Below are positions 10,786 to 23,329 of a DNA stretch of 64,000 bases, one piece after another. The notes beneath the pieces were generated by a model, which did not search any database, was not told the DNA's origin, and worked only from the letters and a program-made list of their open reading frames with translations. How positions within the stretch are numbered: position 1 is the first letter of the stretch; every line of letters starts with the position of its first letter. The DNA is from Bimastos eiseni (Eukaryota > Annelida > Clitellata > Crassiclitellata > Lumbricidae): contig OY365810.1 in assembly GCA_959347315.1 (NCBI GenBank), forward strand, positions 21,481,835 to 21,545,834. The letters run 5' to 3'. The translations under genes were made by a program, and so were the position numbers.

Positions 10786-12203
10786 ACCACGGACCACCAC
10801 TTACAGAATAGAGGTGTAAGGAAAGACCCTTAAGATGCTAGACAATCCATTCCAGACAGTTGTACTGACGACAGCGGAACATCTGTGTTGCACTTTTCTG
10901 GATGTTCCGTCTGGGGAAGAGGCAAGAAATCCATCACTACCTGGAAAAAACGAGATACCGAGATACACAGCTCGCTCAAATAGTTTGCATACATGCAGGG
11001 TGAACTAACATGAAGTAGGCTAGGTGTAAGTGGTAGTGTTTCGTGTCTACATACATGTATCTGTAGCGACACATTAATTTAGATTTTAGACACTATGTCT
11101 AGTGGCTTGGTGATAGCAGGTCTTTAGTAAAGGCCACCGTAGGCTATGTCTATCCAGTCAAAGTTGATTAAGAAATTCTAGCTTTCGAAATAAGGATGTT
11201 ATAGTTTTCAAACTGCCTTCTATAGATACATGCAGATAGTAGAAAAGATTCCTTAGATACAGCTTAATTTCTATGCAGATGACACTCAATCAGTTAAGCA
11301 TACACATTTTAAGTTTCTTCCGAACTAGGAGCTGAGAAATCGACCTATAAATTCGTAGATAACGTTATGCAAAAATTTCATTTGAGTTGTCGCTGAAAAT
11401 CTAGTCCGTCAAGAGACATGTCAGACGAATCCGATTGATTACCATTTTAAATAGGGCCTATTTATTCCTACCTTTGCATCACGTGGTCCGCCAAGAGAAA
11501 TAGCACGGCATATAATGTTAACATAATAATTGTGCGAACCTAAAATGTGCAAACCACGGAATTGAAACAACATTTTGGGCTAAAAATCGCTACGTTGACT
11601 TAGAAATTCACAGGGAATGTTCTTTCACAATTTCATATCACTACAATGTTGCATTCGCGAGTTTTTAGCTGGACAGACAAATAGAAGGGTAATTAGACCT
11701 AAATAGACCTATATCGTAGGAGCTCCGCTCGTCGCTCGTAGCATATAGGAGTAGGCATTTATTGGTCTTCGCCAGTGACGTGGAACTCCCACAATAGACT
11801 TGTATAGACCCTAAGTTTACTTCAACGCTTCACGACAAAGAATGCATTTCTGAAGAGCATTTTCCAGTTCTGCACTCTGAGTCTGATGGTCTGGACTCTA
11901 GACTAACAACTCTAACTACACACCTTCAAACATACGCACTCGAGTAAAACTAGCTTTTCCTAACGTCCTTTTATTCAACCAGTCCAATCCACTGGACTCG
12001 TCCATCCTCTGATGGACCATCGATTCCCTAGCTGTCAGTTAGGCCTACACTCAAACCTTGTAGTTATATATACTTGAACCATCTACCGAATGCAAGAGAC
12101 CACACTCACAGAACCTTACGTAGGTGTAGGAGAGCTGTCATCCGTGTCATGCAATACATACTATATATCCCTATAGTACGCAACAATATAATGATATTTT
12201 ATA
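10786..12203. other. Unassigned intergenic DNA
   Basis: No exon, transposon terminus or tandem array was recognised. Short frames lack family motifs. Confidence 0.35.
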
Positions 12204-12776
12204 CACTGTGTCCGGAAATAGAGTGACCCCCTAATGATAATATGAAAACAAATAGTAAACATTCATCGATTTCAGTAATTCCAAAACCATTTTAATCCTG
12301 ACATATTTATCTAGCAGTGCATAAAATATAATAGCTCCTCTCGTCCAATAATGGCGTCATATTGACGTCATTTCCTTCAAAATGCAAATGATATATCTTA
12401 GACATTTTCTGTTGTTTTTATGTTGTCGAAAAGACGCCATGAATTTATTTCAAATTTATTCCTATATTTGAATAATATTAGACTACAAGGTGTGTTCAAA
12501 GTGTCTGCCTTTGGCCTCAACACAAGTTTCAAGATGCGTGTGTCATTGACCAATAGAAGCATCAATAACCAGCTGATCAAATTCCTCTCATGCATTAACT
12601 TTGCAATTTAAAGACTCCACTGTGACGTACTTTTTTAACCACGACGTTTATAAATTAAAAATTTGTGGATAAGTATGTCAGGATTAAAATGGGTTTGAAA
12701 TTTTTTAATAGACGAAAATAAACAGTAGTTTATTTTCGTATTATCGTTATGGGTCCCTTTATTTCCGGACACACTG
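12204..12776 (-). mobile_element. Tc1/mariner-type MITE with transposase C-terminal remnant
   Basis: Terminal inverted repeats CACTGTGTCCGGAAATA and CAGTGTGTCCGGAAATA continue inward through GACCC and GATAATA blocks. The element is bounded by TA on both sides (12202-12203 and 12777-12778), the mariner target duplication. On the minus strand at about 12490-12545 a frame reads HLETCVEAKGRHFEHTL then stop. This is recognisably the C-terminal block (R-x-x-x-C-I-x-x-x-G-G-H-F-E-H) of a mariner-family transposase. At 573 bp it is a deletion derivative and cannot encode a transposase. A second copy lies at 49290-49667. Confidence 0.85.
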
Positions 12777-12778
12777 TA

Positions 12779-14412
12779 GGCTATATACAAACTGTAGGAA
12801 ATATAGTTTTGATGTAAAAGAAAACGCTGTGACACTCAACTGGAAGCCTATAGGACTACTGAGGAGTAGGTGTATCAGACCTAAGTATAGAGTTAGACAG
12901 TAAGTCAATAAAGCCATACATAGCTTCCTTGTTAAATTTGGTTATTGCCATTAATTAATAGGTCTAAAACATCAAGATGAATATGAACGTTTTACACCTG
13001 TACTGAAATCACTGCATCGACTACTTGGACTTGGTCTGATAATAACATATCGACGGTGTTTAATATCGTCACACTGACGTTGCTTTTGTCAGTTTTGTGT
13101 GATTGTAATGGTTTACGAGGGCACTGATAATCGTTTCCCAACACTACAGTGACGCTGAGATATTTCAAAGATTTCTCTTTACATTTGCACTGACTGACTC
13201 TGTCTTGGTTAACTGTTCTTTTTGGAGGGTCTTTGATTCTAATGCGCCATCGGTTGATGCCTTGTGCGTTATACACCGGCGCAATAGAATTGGCTATTAA
13301 TTTAAAATAAACGCACACTGCTATTGCTATAATCATGATTTCAGTTAGGTTCAGCCTAGTACACCTAATAGGCCTACATGTACATACCAAACGGTTATTT
13401 ACAAAAAATACTACAGGGATTAAACTACTGGAAAATAGAACACAACACCTCAAAGTGATTTCAGAGAACGATTCGTACTTCCTTATATTGCTATGCAGGT
13501 TACAAGCCTCGAGCTAACACCTAACGAGGTTATTTGGCCATGCACCTTCATGTATGTAGGTCAAAGCAAACCAGAAAAAGCAATAGATCGTAGTGTCAAG
13601 TGTTGAAAGACCCGTCCGTGGCCATAGTCCGCGCTTTGCTTAGGCGCATCGCCCAACACATAGGCTGGCATTATTGTTGTTATTCCTATTTCGACGTCTT
13701 AAACATTGCGAACGGGGTAGCGATGTGTCAGTCAGCTGACTCTAGATCTAACGCTTCTATTATATCGACTATAGACCGGTGGTTGAGCAACTCAGTATTT
13801 CTGAATTAAGTTTACATAGACCTATCATTCAGATAGATTCGATCAGATTTATTTGACTGCAACTCAGAAGTATAGATTTATGCCAGAGTATGTTGAAATC
13901 AGGATAGTTGATATTAGCTAATTAATTAATTAATTAATTCATGTATTCATTCATTCATTCCGAGCATTTACAGAGTGCCCCTTCAACAACCTACACACTT
14001 CTTTATTTTAATAGGCGGGAACGTTGAAATAGGAATAAAGAGGCTAAAAATAGGAAAAAAGAGGCTAAGATATAGATATTAGACAAATGATTAATAAATG
14101 GCAAGATCATTCATTATTCATAGAATTCTACCATTTTTAGTTCTCTCGATTTCAGAAGATTGGTGACCAGGTCAATAGAAATCTCCTGCTGTTGCATTTA
14201 TCGAAAGGAACGAGCGAGTGACAGGATTTCGTATACACGCATGCATACGACACAGGCCTCTTCATATGCTTCATATCTTTTCATAGTTTAAAGGCGGCTA
14301 TGTCCAAACACATCACCGGCTGCCTATTATTGCCTGTTTTAACAAGCGTTTTAGGCCCTGAAGTCTCTCTGTTTGTTTCTAGAGCTGTGGTGGTAGGCTT
14401 CAATAACCCGCC

Positions 14413-14416
<4 letters not shown>
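12779..14416. other. Intergenic DNA left of MPV17
   Basis: No supported gene. A small TTAA-rich/ATTC microsatellite lies at 13917-13959. The 153-codon minus frame at 12992-13453 shows no family motif and is treated as chance. Confidence 0.4.

Positions 14417-14457
<41 letters not shown>
14417..14457. repeat. (TA)n microsatellite
   Basis: About 20 AT dinucleotides some 350 bp upstream of the MPV17 start. A short (TG)n run follows at 14504-14518. Confidence 0.95.
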
Positions 14458-14462
<5 letters not shown>

Positions 14463-14808
14463 TTAGATAAGTTCAAATTCGAACAAAGAGTAAGGCTAAT
14501 TTTTATGTGTGTGTGTGTGCGCTTGTGCTTGGATGAGTGAGTTTTGTGTATGCATCGAGTAATTTCTGTAAGAATATCCTTAAATCTGTTTTAAAGCGAA
14601 ATAAATTACTAAATTGGTCACTATCTGCATCCCAGTCATTCGAAGAGCGTTTAGTAATCGACCTACAAGCATTCATGTGGCTCGCTTTGTCTGTTTTAGA
14701 AACATTTAAACCTGACGTAGACAGTTTGCAGGAAGGCTCAACCAGTGATGAGGTTTCCCCTCGAAAGTTTAACCTTTGCTCTATCGTTAGCATTAGTTGG
14801 TCATTATT

Positions 14809-15387
14809 ATGTCGAGCCAGAGGAAAATGAGGTACGTGATCACAGGCTTCAATGTTGGTCTGACTCGCGTCTGGCAGAGGTACCTCTACCACCTGGACCG
14901 CCACCCTTATACCACGCAGGCTCTGAACACGGGACTTCTCATGGCGGGCGGTGACGCCATTGCCCAGCTGATTTCCAAAGACTGCGACTATGACTTTCGG
15001 AGAACAGCTCGCTTTGCTGTCATGGGTCTGGCAATAGCCGGGCCAGCGATGACGGTCTGGTACCGAGCGCTAGATAGGACGATTGTCGGGACGAAGGGGT
15101 CAATGGCCGTGCGAAAAACACTTCTGGATCAGGTCTTCTTTCTGCCTATCTATCTCGTCGGCTTCGTTTACATCATGGGAGTGCTCAGACAGGACAGGAC
15201 GAGTGACATAATGGCAAAGCTTAAGCGAGACTTCCGGTCAATGCTTCTGGCCAGCTACAGCGTTTGGCCTGCTGTCCAGCTGGCCAACTTCTACGTTCTT
15301 CCTCTGAGACACAGAGTACTCGCCATTAACTTCGTCTGTCTTTTCTGGAACGCCTACGTCGCCTGGAAAGCGGAAGAGAAACTGTGA
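14809..15387 (+). CDS. MPV17: MPV17-like mitochondrial inner-membrane protein, intronless
   Basis: MPV17 is a small multi-pass protein of the mitochondrial inner membrane, needed for mitochondrial DNA maintenance and thought to form a channel. The 192-residue frame from ATG 14809 carries the family signature in order: VWQRYLYHLDRHPYTTQAL near the N-terminus (compare W-x-x-Y-x-x-x-L-x-x-H-P), GGDAIAQ, GPAMTVWYRALDR with G-T after it, LLDQVFFLPIY, and the C-terminal SVWPAVQLANFYVLPLRHR then FWNAYVAWKA. The last two blocks match MPV17 itself more closely than PXMP2 or MPV17L. Length is about 15-20 residues above the vertebrate protein, all N-terminal; ATG 14827 gives a shorter and equally plausible start. 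The coding region has no intron, unlike the multi-exon vertebrate gene. A candidate polyadenylation signal AATAAA lies at 15676-15681. Confidence 0.92.
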   Translation: MSSQRKMRYVITGFNVGLTRVWQRYLYHLDRHPYTTQALNTGLLMAGGDAIAQLISKDCDYDFRRTARFAVMGLAIAGPAMTVWYRALDRTIVGTKGSMAVRKTLLDQVFFLPIYLVGFVYIMGVLRQDRTSDIMAKLKRDFRSMLLASYSVWPAVQLANFYVLPLRHRVLAINFVCLFWNAYVAWKAEEKL

Positions 15388-18041
15388 TTGGTTAATTTAT
15401 TCTGATGTTACATCACAAATAGCAAACATATGAACTTTAATTAATTATGCCAATTATATGGACACACAAAGACACCGTAAGCCTACGTAGGCCTACGTAC
15501 TACGCTAAGATCTGTGTTAGTTCGGTTGTAATATAAATACGAAATCTGAAGTTCAGAACGGGGTAATTTCGAACTTATTTTGAACTTCAGCTTTGTATTT
15601 ATTCTGCAGAAATAATACATTCAAATTCAGATCTGAGCTGAATAGCGTCTCTGTCAGTGTCAATATGATGGACATAATAAAAGCATCTCATGTCTTTGCC
15701 ATTTTAAGTAGCATTGGCCTATACCTCGATCGATCTTCCAGTTGCATTTTGCGATAATGTGCCTATTTAACCTTGTAATTATGTTTACTTTTGCCTGTCT
15801 GACTTGCACGACGACAAATGATAGCCTATGGTCATAGCCGTTTATATCGCAAGAAAAGGATCAGAGCCCTTAACATGTTACTTCACTGCCCCAAAATAGC
15901 TTTTATGAGTTTGTAATTTAAATAAATTCCAGCCAATGCAAGAATAATAATATATCGAAGTTGATGTATTTCCAAATTTCTTCCGACAATTTGCAGTGGT
16001 CGGGCTTTGAACCTGAATGTCCTAATTGAAAAAATGCAAGTATGATATAGGTTAATCATCTCAACCATCTAATGTGATCTATAGGCCTATCATGGATGCG
16101 TCTCGTGAGTGCGGAACTTGTCATCCACCCGTCAGTACACGTGCACTTATGCAATTTTTCTTGAGTTGAGTTTCCAGTTCAGGTGATTCAATTTTACTAG
16201 AAAGTTATAGGTCAGCAATGGTAAGGATCCGATACGTTATTTGCCTCTGCTGGAATAACCTTTCAGCGGAATCAAATTATATTCCTATACTTAGGCTAAT
16301 CAGTTAGGCCTATTTCGAAAGGCCATTGTTCTACAGTTGTCGATTTTACTGGTGCTTATCTAGAATATTTTGACAGTCTTTCATGTGCTTTTAAATTAAG
16401 GACACGCATGAGTTAACCGTGTTTTTAAATAAATATTGTGTTATCAGATCTGTTAATTGACGTCTCTTCTTGTTTGTCAATAATTGTCATATCACTATAG
16501 TTTATGCATGCATTAGTATCACGGAAATGCTGAAGATTCCGGCCAACATTACAACCACGCAAGATCTAGACAGACAAATACGCGACTTTATTAGTAGCCT
16601 ACGTTCTGTGATATAAAAAGCCTGTGAGGACAAAATTATTCTCATAATTATTCTTGCAATGTCTTCCATTAAGAGTATTATAGCATAAAACAGTAATACT
16701 CTGTAACTATTGACATACGCTGGCCAATAAATTATGCTTTTTGAGAGCGATTTATGTACTAGCGAAATCGATTGGAGTCTTATTAGGGCGATAGATTATA
16801 TGTGATTAGCCATCGCACTGATGTGCAGTAGCTGTGTAGTGATGGCCGGGGGCTGCTGGCCAACCTTAGACCCGCGTACGCTTGTGATTTAGAGTGGTGG
16901 TGACTTGCGTGTGGACGTCCATATTCCAGACAAGTTTAGGTAGGAGCGGTCTTCTTGTCTTAACTAGCAATAATTTAGACATTGTTCTGGCAGTTGGCAT
17001 ATGGTTCTTGAAATGATGTAAACAGATCTACTAACATATCTACCAAGCATTGTTTTAATAGGTGATATTTATCCGTATCCGTTTATTACCAGTTATCCAA
17101 CGACCTTCGACCTGTTGATAATGGTTGAATATGCATGTTGGAACGGTGTCACCAACTTCTGTTGACAGCCTTTCCTTGACTATAAATAATAAAGTCTCTT
17201 AAGCCTACATATAGAAAAACGTGTGTAGGGGCCTAACCTATCCGATGCGTTTAACGGCAAATGATCGGCTATCGTCCTTGTTCTCAAGTTATATTAAGCA
17301 TTGAACAAACAGATTAAAGTAATTTCTTACAATTATGTGCGTGTTGGATGATATTTGAAACAAAGTCACTGCCAAAATGAAGGTAAGATTTTAAGTGGGT
17401 AAATGTTGTGTGGAGGTTACAAACATACTTTCTTTTCTTCTTAATAGATAGGCCTGTATAATACAATAGAGGAAAGGGCACTATAGCTCATTCAAGATCG
17501 CTGAACTGTACTATAGCACCTGGGCAATTTGAAAAGTTGGGAATCTGGTAAGAAATTATTGCTGTCTTTATTATAAAGCTGAGGCCATGTTTCATTTTGA
17601 ACAAGCACAGGTAAAGAAAAGCCCACAAAGAGTATTATGTTAAACTGCAACCTGGTTAGGAACAGGGCAAATATTTAATTTACCAATGCGCTTACTGGAT
17701 TCTAACAAGATCAGGTCTCATATCAATGTCGGAAGGAGATAGAAAACCAAGCCACTGACACAGGCACTACACACAAGATGGCAATAATGTTACTAGCATC
17801 ACTTACCAGAAGCACGTATACGATTGAATCAAAAACCGAAAGAGGAGAGGGGTACTAATAAGCAGATGAACCTAATTATAATTATATGGGTCTATAATGC
17901 ACGCTCTTAACATACAGTTCAACATTATTTATATACATGTATGAAGCCTGTCTAACAGCTCTGGACCATGGACTGAATTTTGATTTTCCATTTTGAGCCG
18001 ACGTATTTTTTGGAAAAAACTCTTACCAGTCTTGGTCAATT
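15388..18041. other. MPV17 3' flank and intergenic DNA
   Basis: The proximal part includes the likely MPV17 3' UTR. A small inverted repeat (CTGAAGTTCA / TGAACTTCAG) lies at about 15546-15592. No other gene, SINE or array is recognised. Confidence 0.45.
15676..15681 (+). terminator. Candidate polyadenylation signal for MPV17
   Basis: AATAAA 289 bases beyond the MPV17 stop codon. Position and strand fit, but no downstream GU-rich element can be proven. Confidence 0.4.
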
Positions 18042-18154
18042 TAATATATATATATAATATATATATATAATATATATATATAATATATATATATAATATA
18101 TATATATAATATATATATATAATATATATATATATAATATATATATATATATAT
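18042..18154. repeat. AT-rich microsatellite, (ATATATATATA-AT)n
   Basis: Alternating AT blocks of about 11 bases are regularly interrupted by an extra A, giving a 13-15 bp period repeated about seven times. Confidence 0.9.
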
Positions 18155-19960
18155 GGGCCTACCCAGTTCGATTTCTGCATAGCCATGTACAAATTGAGCG
18201 CCACGTGATTCCAAACAAACTGATGGACTGACGAAAAGGGCGACAAAAGGAAATGTGTCTCAATACATTGAAATATATGCATTTTACAACATACATCTAT
18301 GTATGTGTGCATGTAAGAATGTGGCGTGTAGGCACTTAATTGAGCGCATTCAAGTGATTCACAAAAGCGCTCCACTGATCTTACAGTAGGCCTAATTAAG
18401 AAGAAATCGTTAATCAGTAGGCGAACAGTGGTGGGTTGATAGAAGAGCCACTACACAAAGAGCCAAAACTGTGGATTGTCATTCTAAGATGATAGGAAAC
18501 ATCATGCTCGCAGTCTCTCGACTGTGTCTAAGCTGCGTCTACGTCAGCTCATCAAGGTTCAATTAACGAGTGTTGTTTGTATTGTATTATATTAGGTAGC
18601 GCTGAAGACAAGGAGCGACGACAGCCATGCATATAGATACATGTAGACATAATGAATTATGTGGTTATACATAAACAATGCATATAGACACATGTAATCA
18701 CACAAAGACAATTATGTAGACATGTATAGACACGTACGTGTAAACATATAAACAGATAAATACAGAAACAGAAGTGCAACGCTATCATTGAATTCTAAAA
18801 ATTTCACTGCGGGCAATAAGGCAATGCATTTTAAACCAACTGAAACACTTTAAGTCACAGCAATCGATCTGCAAATAAATTATTTTTCTGCATCTCTGCA
18901 GATATCAAGGTGAAGTCCAGCGTGATGTAGATTCAGCAGAACCTTTCCCTAGCCATTGATGACAATAATGTGTCCTCCGTGGTCCAACACTCGCCACTCT
19001 TCAGTCGCTGCGAGGATAATATTCATCTTTCGTAGCCTACGTTCTTCTGCATCTGGTGCGATCTGTTGAAGCTGCGGACTTTCTTATCGACTCAAGAACA
19101 GCTGCTTTGAACAGCCAAAAGTAACGATTCCCCGGTTAGTGTTAGCATTTACACCCTATACCTATTCCTAAAATAGCGTTCTCAAAGTGAACGTAGAGAA
19201 GAAATGACTGCAGAACTAATGACTTTGTGCATAGAACCGAATTTTATACTCTTGCTAAGATCGCCAGCTGCAGATTAGTGAACGTACGAATAGTTTCGAC
19301 TCTCGAGCAACACAAACACTTCTGTATATGAAGCAAACTTCAAACTTCATGCTTATCATCAAGTGCATACCATCGTCATTGCATCGTCAACACCACCTCC
19401 ACCACCATGTTGATCACAACCCTTGTCATCATTGACGTCATCATCATCAACAACAACATCATCATTACTTTCGTCAACAACATCGTCTTTGTTCTTGTAA
19501 TGATTGCTGTAAGTTTATTCTTCCTACTCATGGCCGGCGTTGGTCGTGGATGTCGCCATTCCTTCATCAACCAATTGACCAACCAACCATTTCCGAACTA
19601 GAAAATCGTCGAGAGATTCTTTTAGTCTAGTAAACAGTTTAGAATAATGATCACACTTGAGCAGTCTTTCAACCATTCGACCATGCCTAATACGTGTACA
19701 ATGCATGCACTCTGGCTTCTATATGCGCAGGTTGGATAATATTCCTGTTATGGAGGCCTATGAATGATATCATCACCTGTGTATTGGCAACTACGTGCAA
19801 TGGTTCATTAATTGATCGTCCCAATCCCCTAGAACAGAGCATCCAGCCGTCAGAAACATTTTTTCTTCATTCCGTCAATAACTGTATTCTGTTTAATATC
19901 GGTTTTCATACGCTTGGTCTGGAAACACGAAGCGCTACATAAATTATGATTATATACTTC
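18155..19960. other. Intergenic DNA with an ATC-rich patch
   Basis: A degenerate (ATC/AAC)n trinucleotide patch lies at about 19370-19475. Nothing else is recognised. Confidence 0.4.
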
Positions 19961-20014
19961 ACTATATATATGTATATAGTGCAGTGTATATATATGTAAT
20001 ATATATATATATAA
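19961..20014. repeat. Short (TA)n blocks
   Basis: Two interrupted AT-dinucleotide tracts separated by GTGCAGTG. Confidence 0.7.
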
Positions 20015-21104
20015 TTCAGAAATGTATATTTTAATTTCATTCACTATTAAAGTTTTTCTTATTATTACATCGGTCTGAAGTGAGCAGTCTGGAGAGACCA
20101 AGCCTTGAAAATACAACAAGCAGAGAAATGCTTGACAAGATCGAAACTATAATATTATAATAGATTATCAGTAGCAGAGTCGATAAGACTTAGCGTTTAA
20201 TTACGACGAAATAATGATCAGAGAGACACGATTTCGTATAATCTCTGTTTGAGTAAAAATAGATAAGGAAGACTGATATTGAAAATATTCCACCTACACA
20301 ATATTCTTATTACTTCCGATGTGCAGTTGACTGGCTTTTGAGTTGTTCGTTTTGTTTCGCAAACGTAAGAAGAGTTGTTCAGAGCGATGTCACCTCTTAG
20401 CTTCAAAGTGGACACGAAGTGATTCCCCGTCGTGGCAATGCAACCTCCAACGGTGTTGGATTGTTTTCTCCAACCTTCTTCCATTCCAACTGAGGAGGAA
20501 TATAGGCCTACCCATGGTATGTTACGTTGCATTCTAATTCCACTTCATCTGGTTCAATGTTGCACGAATTCTGTCAGTATATTATGTTGTCTATTATAGA
20601 AATCTGGCGATTCGTTCGTCGTAATTCATTCTGCTGCTATTCCAATGTAGCAATTTCTATTAATTTCTGGACGATTGACACGTGAGATGATTCGATGAAG
20701 ATGACGTCTCAAGACAATCTCTCGCCAAAGATTGTTAGAAATAGGTATGCAGACAGATACAGGGACAAAGAGACAGACATAGACATACTGTTTTTCTACT
20801 CTCTCACACATCCATGTGTCTCGTTTCCTGTCTGTCTGAAAGGCAGTCAGATAGGTAACCTAAAGAGAGCCAAAGAGACAGAGACAGAGACAGAGACAGA
20901 GACAGAGAGAGGAGAGAGAGAAAGAGCCAACGAGTTAGTTATGTGCAGAGACGACATAAAAATGGTAATCGTTGGCACATAAAAGCACCTACTTTAGAAT
21001 CGAATAAATCGTTGCTCACATCGTTCAATAGGTCCAGCTGTGTTTTCCAGACGTTAGACCTAATCTCGGGTAAAATACAGAGATTTTTCATCTCATCCAT
21101 CACC
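20015..21104. other. Intergenic DNA
   Basis: Only a short (GACAGA)n tract at 20873-20925 was recognised. No gene was found. Confidence 0.4.
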
Positions 21105-21112
21105 CTCAGGAC

Positions 21113-22091
21113 CAGGGTTATTAATATCGCGATAAAGTATCGCGATACTTTGGTAACGCGATACTTTTGTCAGTATCGCAGCGTGTATCGGGAGTTTTCT
21201 TTTGCTGGTATCGCGTGTGTATCGCGTTACCTATTTTTAGCCTGTCATCGATACTCGATACCAATACTTTTTCTCACTGAAATTTATCTGTTTTTTCAAG
21301 AAATATGAGAAGTTAATCGTTCCGTTTTGAAAAGTTTACGCCTAGGCCCTATGTAGGCCTTTATATATAGCCTCTATCGGCCATATAGATCTGTCCTTTT
21401 CGCGAACATACATGTATGAAATAATTTGTGAATAGACAAATGACCGAAGTAGGCCTGTGTCCTTTTGCGTTCACTGGTAGAAGTGGCTTGCCTAATTAAT
21501 TTGGCTGCTTCAAAGATATTGTGATTGGCCCAAGGACCAATATGCACAGGATTGCAAAGTCCGTATATGTGTATAATTATTCGTGTCAACAGTTTTGTGC
21601 GATATTCGGAAGCCAGAAGTCTAAATCCTTTTAAAATAATTTTAACTAATAAATTAGTTCATCAAACTTTAGCCATGAAGCCAAATTTACAAATAACTAC
21701 CGGGTACCGTGTGTCAGCAAAATCTAAAATATGCCGTTGGATGTTTAAAGCGCCATATTTTCAAATAGAAGCAAGATTTAGATTGGGGTGACATCTGTGT
21801 TTACGAATAAAGAATACATATGCGTGAACACAGAAATATAAAAACTAACCATTCCTGTTATCTAGATTCCTTGTGATTAGCCAAATTTAGGAAAATTGAT
21901 ATAATTATCGGTGGATTGAATTCTACTTCATGTTAAGGTCGAATTCAGCAAGCCTATTGAAAAGTATTGGTAAAAGTATTGGTATTGCAATATTTTTCAG
22001 AAAAAGTATTGGTATTGGTATCGCGATACTTTTACTTAGGAAGTATTGGTATTGCTATTACAATACTTTTTCAGTATTGTTAACAGCCCTG
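21113..22091. mobile_element. Complete hAT-type MITE, 979 bp
   Basis: Starts CAGGGTTATTAATA and ends, read inward on the other strand, CAGGGCTGTTAACA. The flanking 8-mers CTCAGGAC (21105-21112) and TTCAGGAC (22092-22099) match at 7 of 8 positions, which fits an aged hAT target duplication. Both subterminal regions are packed with short motifs: TATCGCGATAC on the left, AGTATTGGTATTG on the right. These could be transposase-binding repeats. No transposase frame is present. A truncated relative lies at 5885-6704. Confidence 0.8.
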
Positions 22092-22099
22092 TTCAGGAC

Positions 22100-22529
22100 A
22101 AAACCTGATCACTACCGATACTTATCAATACTTATAAATTGAAAATTGATATAGTGCCACTTCAGTCAAAATACTCCGAGACGCTCAGATGATATAATCT
22201 CTATACTGTTGTTATCCAGAGAACTCACGAAGTCATCGATAAAAAAAATAAAATCGCAATATTAATGAGCTCCAGTCTTTATATGGCCCTCTATTAGTAT
22301 GCACAACATACTACTACTGACACAGGAGCCACATCCCTAAATGCATGTAGTACGGTACTCTATAAGGTTTCAGAAGCAAGTGGTTGCAATCTGCGGGCTA
22401 AGGAAACCCTTTCCAAACCATCTTTCATTAATCAAAGTCTATTCTGCTCTAATAAACCTACCGTTCAGAAATCATTGCTACACGTGTCTCTCAAGGCTTT
22501 GTACTGCAGTTTATCGACCCTTGTCTTTA
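22100..22529. other. Intergenic DNA between MITE and microsatellite
   Basis: No recognisable feature. Confidence 0.35.
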
Positions 22530-22701
22530 TCTGTCTGTCTGTCTGTCTGCCTCTCTCTCTCTCTGTGTCTCATTCTCTCTGTCTCTGTCTGTCTCTGTCT
22601 GTCTCTGTCTGTCTCTGTCTGTCTCTGTCTGTCTCTGTCTGTCTCTGTCTGTCTCTGTCTGTCTCTGTCTCTCTCTGTCTCTCTGTCTGTCTGTCTGTCT
22701 C

Positions 22702-22776
<75 letters not shown>
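22530..22776. repeat. (CTGT)n / (CT)n microsatellite
   Basis: Homogeneous 10-bp units GTCTGTCTCT at about 22583-22670 pass into CTGT runs and then about 18 CT dinucleotides. The open frames in all phases of this tract are simple-sequence artefacts. Confidence 0.95.
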
Positions 22777-22778
<2 letters not shown>

Positions 22779-22794
22779 ACGCACCATTCTAAAA

Positions 22795-23290
22795 GTGCTT
22801 TACTGAACAACGGCAGGTTGAAACACAACCATTAAGCTGATGACATTCAACTTTATGATTCCATTGGTAATTCCTTCTCATCCCGGCTTCAGTTCTGTCC
22901 TCCCTCTATTACCTGACGTCTTTGACCAAGTTCAGTCTTGAGCGGTAGAAATCGCATTGCTCTAAACGCCACCACAACTTAACGCATTTCTTGGTTTTTG
23001 AACAACTGAACACATTTGATTCTTTTAATTCATCTGTTCTACAACGCGGCTGTTCAGCCCAGAATTTGGGAATTGGGTTCAACTGACACCGTTCTGCTGT
23101 TTGGAAGACATATTAACTCCATATGCGAGTCATCCTCCTGGAAATCGGTCTCCAATCTCCTTCGGATAACCCTTCGGATGACCCCATGACTCTACTCAGC
23201 GCTCGTTAATAAGCTGGTGCCCTGCGCTTGGCTTTCGCATGGCACTTTCTAAGTTTGGGGATTACGATTACGAGAAATCAGGTTCATTGC
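22795..23290 (+). mobile_element. LINE family A remnant with reverse-transcriptase motif C
   Basis: In one frame at 22836-22856 the sequence reads ADDIQLY, the catalytic Y-A-D-D box of CR1/L2/Jockey-like reverse transcriptases. The expected Tyr codon is a TAA stop (22833-22835), so the copy is dead. The 3' end at 23200-23290 carries TAATAAGCTGGTGCCCTGCG, CTTGGCTTTCG and GATTACGATTACG, shared with 1025-1110. This links the motif and the tail as one family. Confidence 0.72.
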
Positions 23291-23329
23291 TCCTCTTACT
23301 GTTAGTCCAAGTGATATTCCGCCCCAATA

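Noticed and set aside
12992..13453. A 153-codon minus frame
   Set aside because: No recognisable domain, no repeat of it elsewhere, no splice or start context; treated as chance.
14503..14954. Overlapping frames upstream of and within the MPV17 start (both strands)
   Set aside because: They overlap the MPV17 N-terminal region in other frames and show no family similarity. A signal-peptide-like stretch at 14748-14830 ends at a donor-like GTACGT but would destroy the MPV17 frame.
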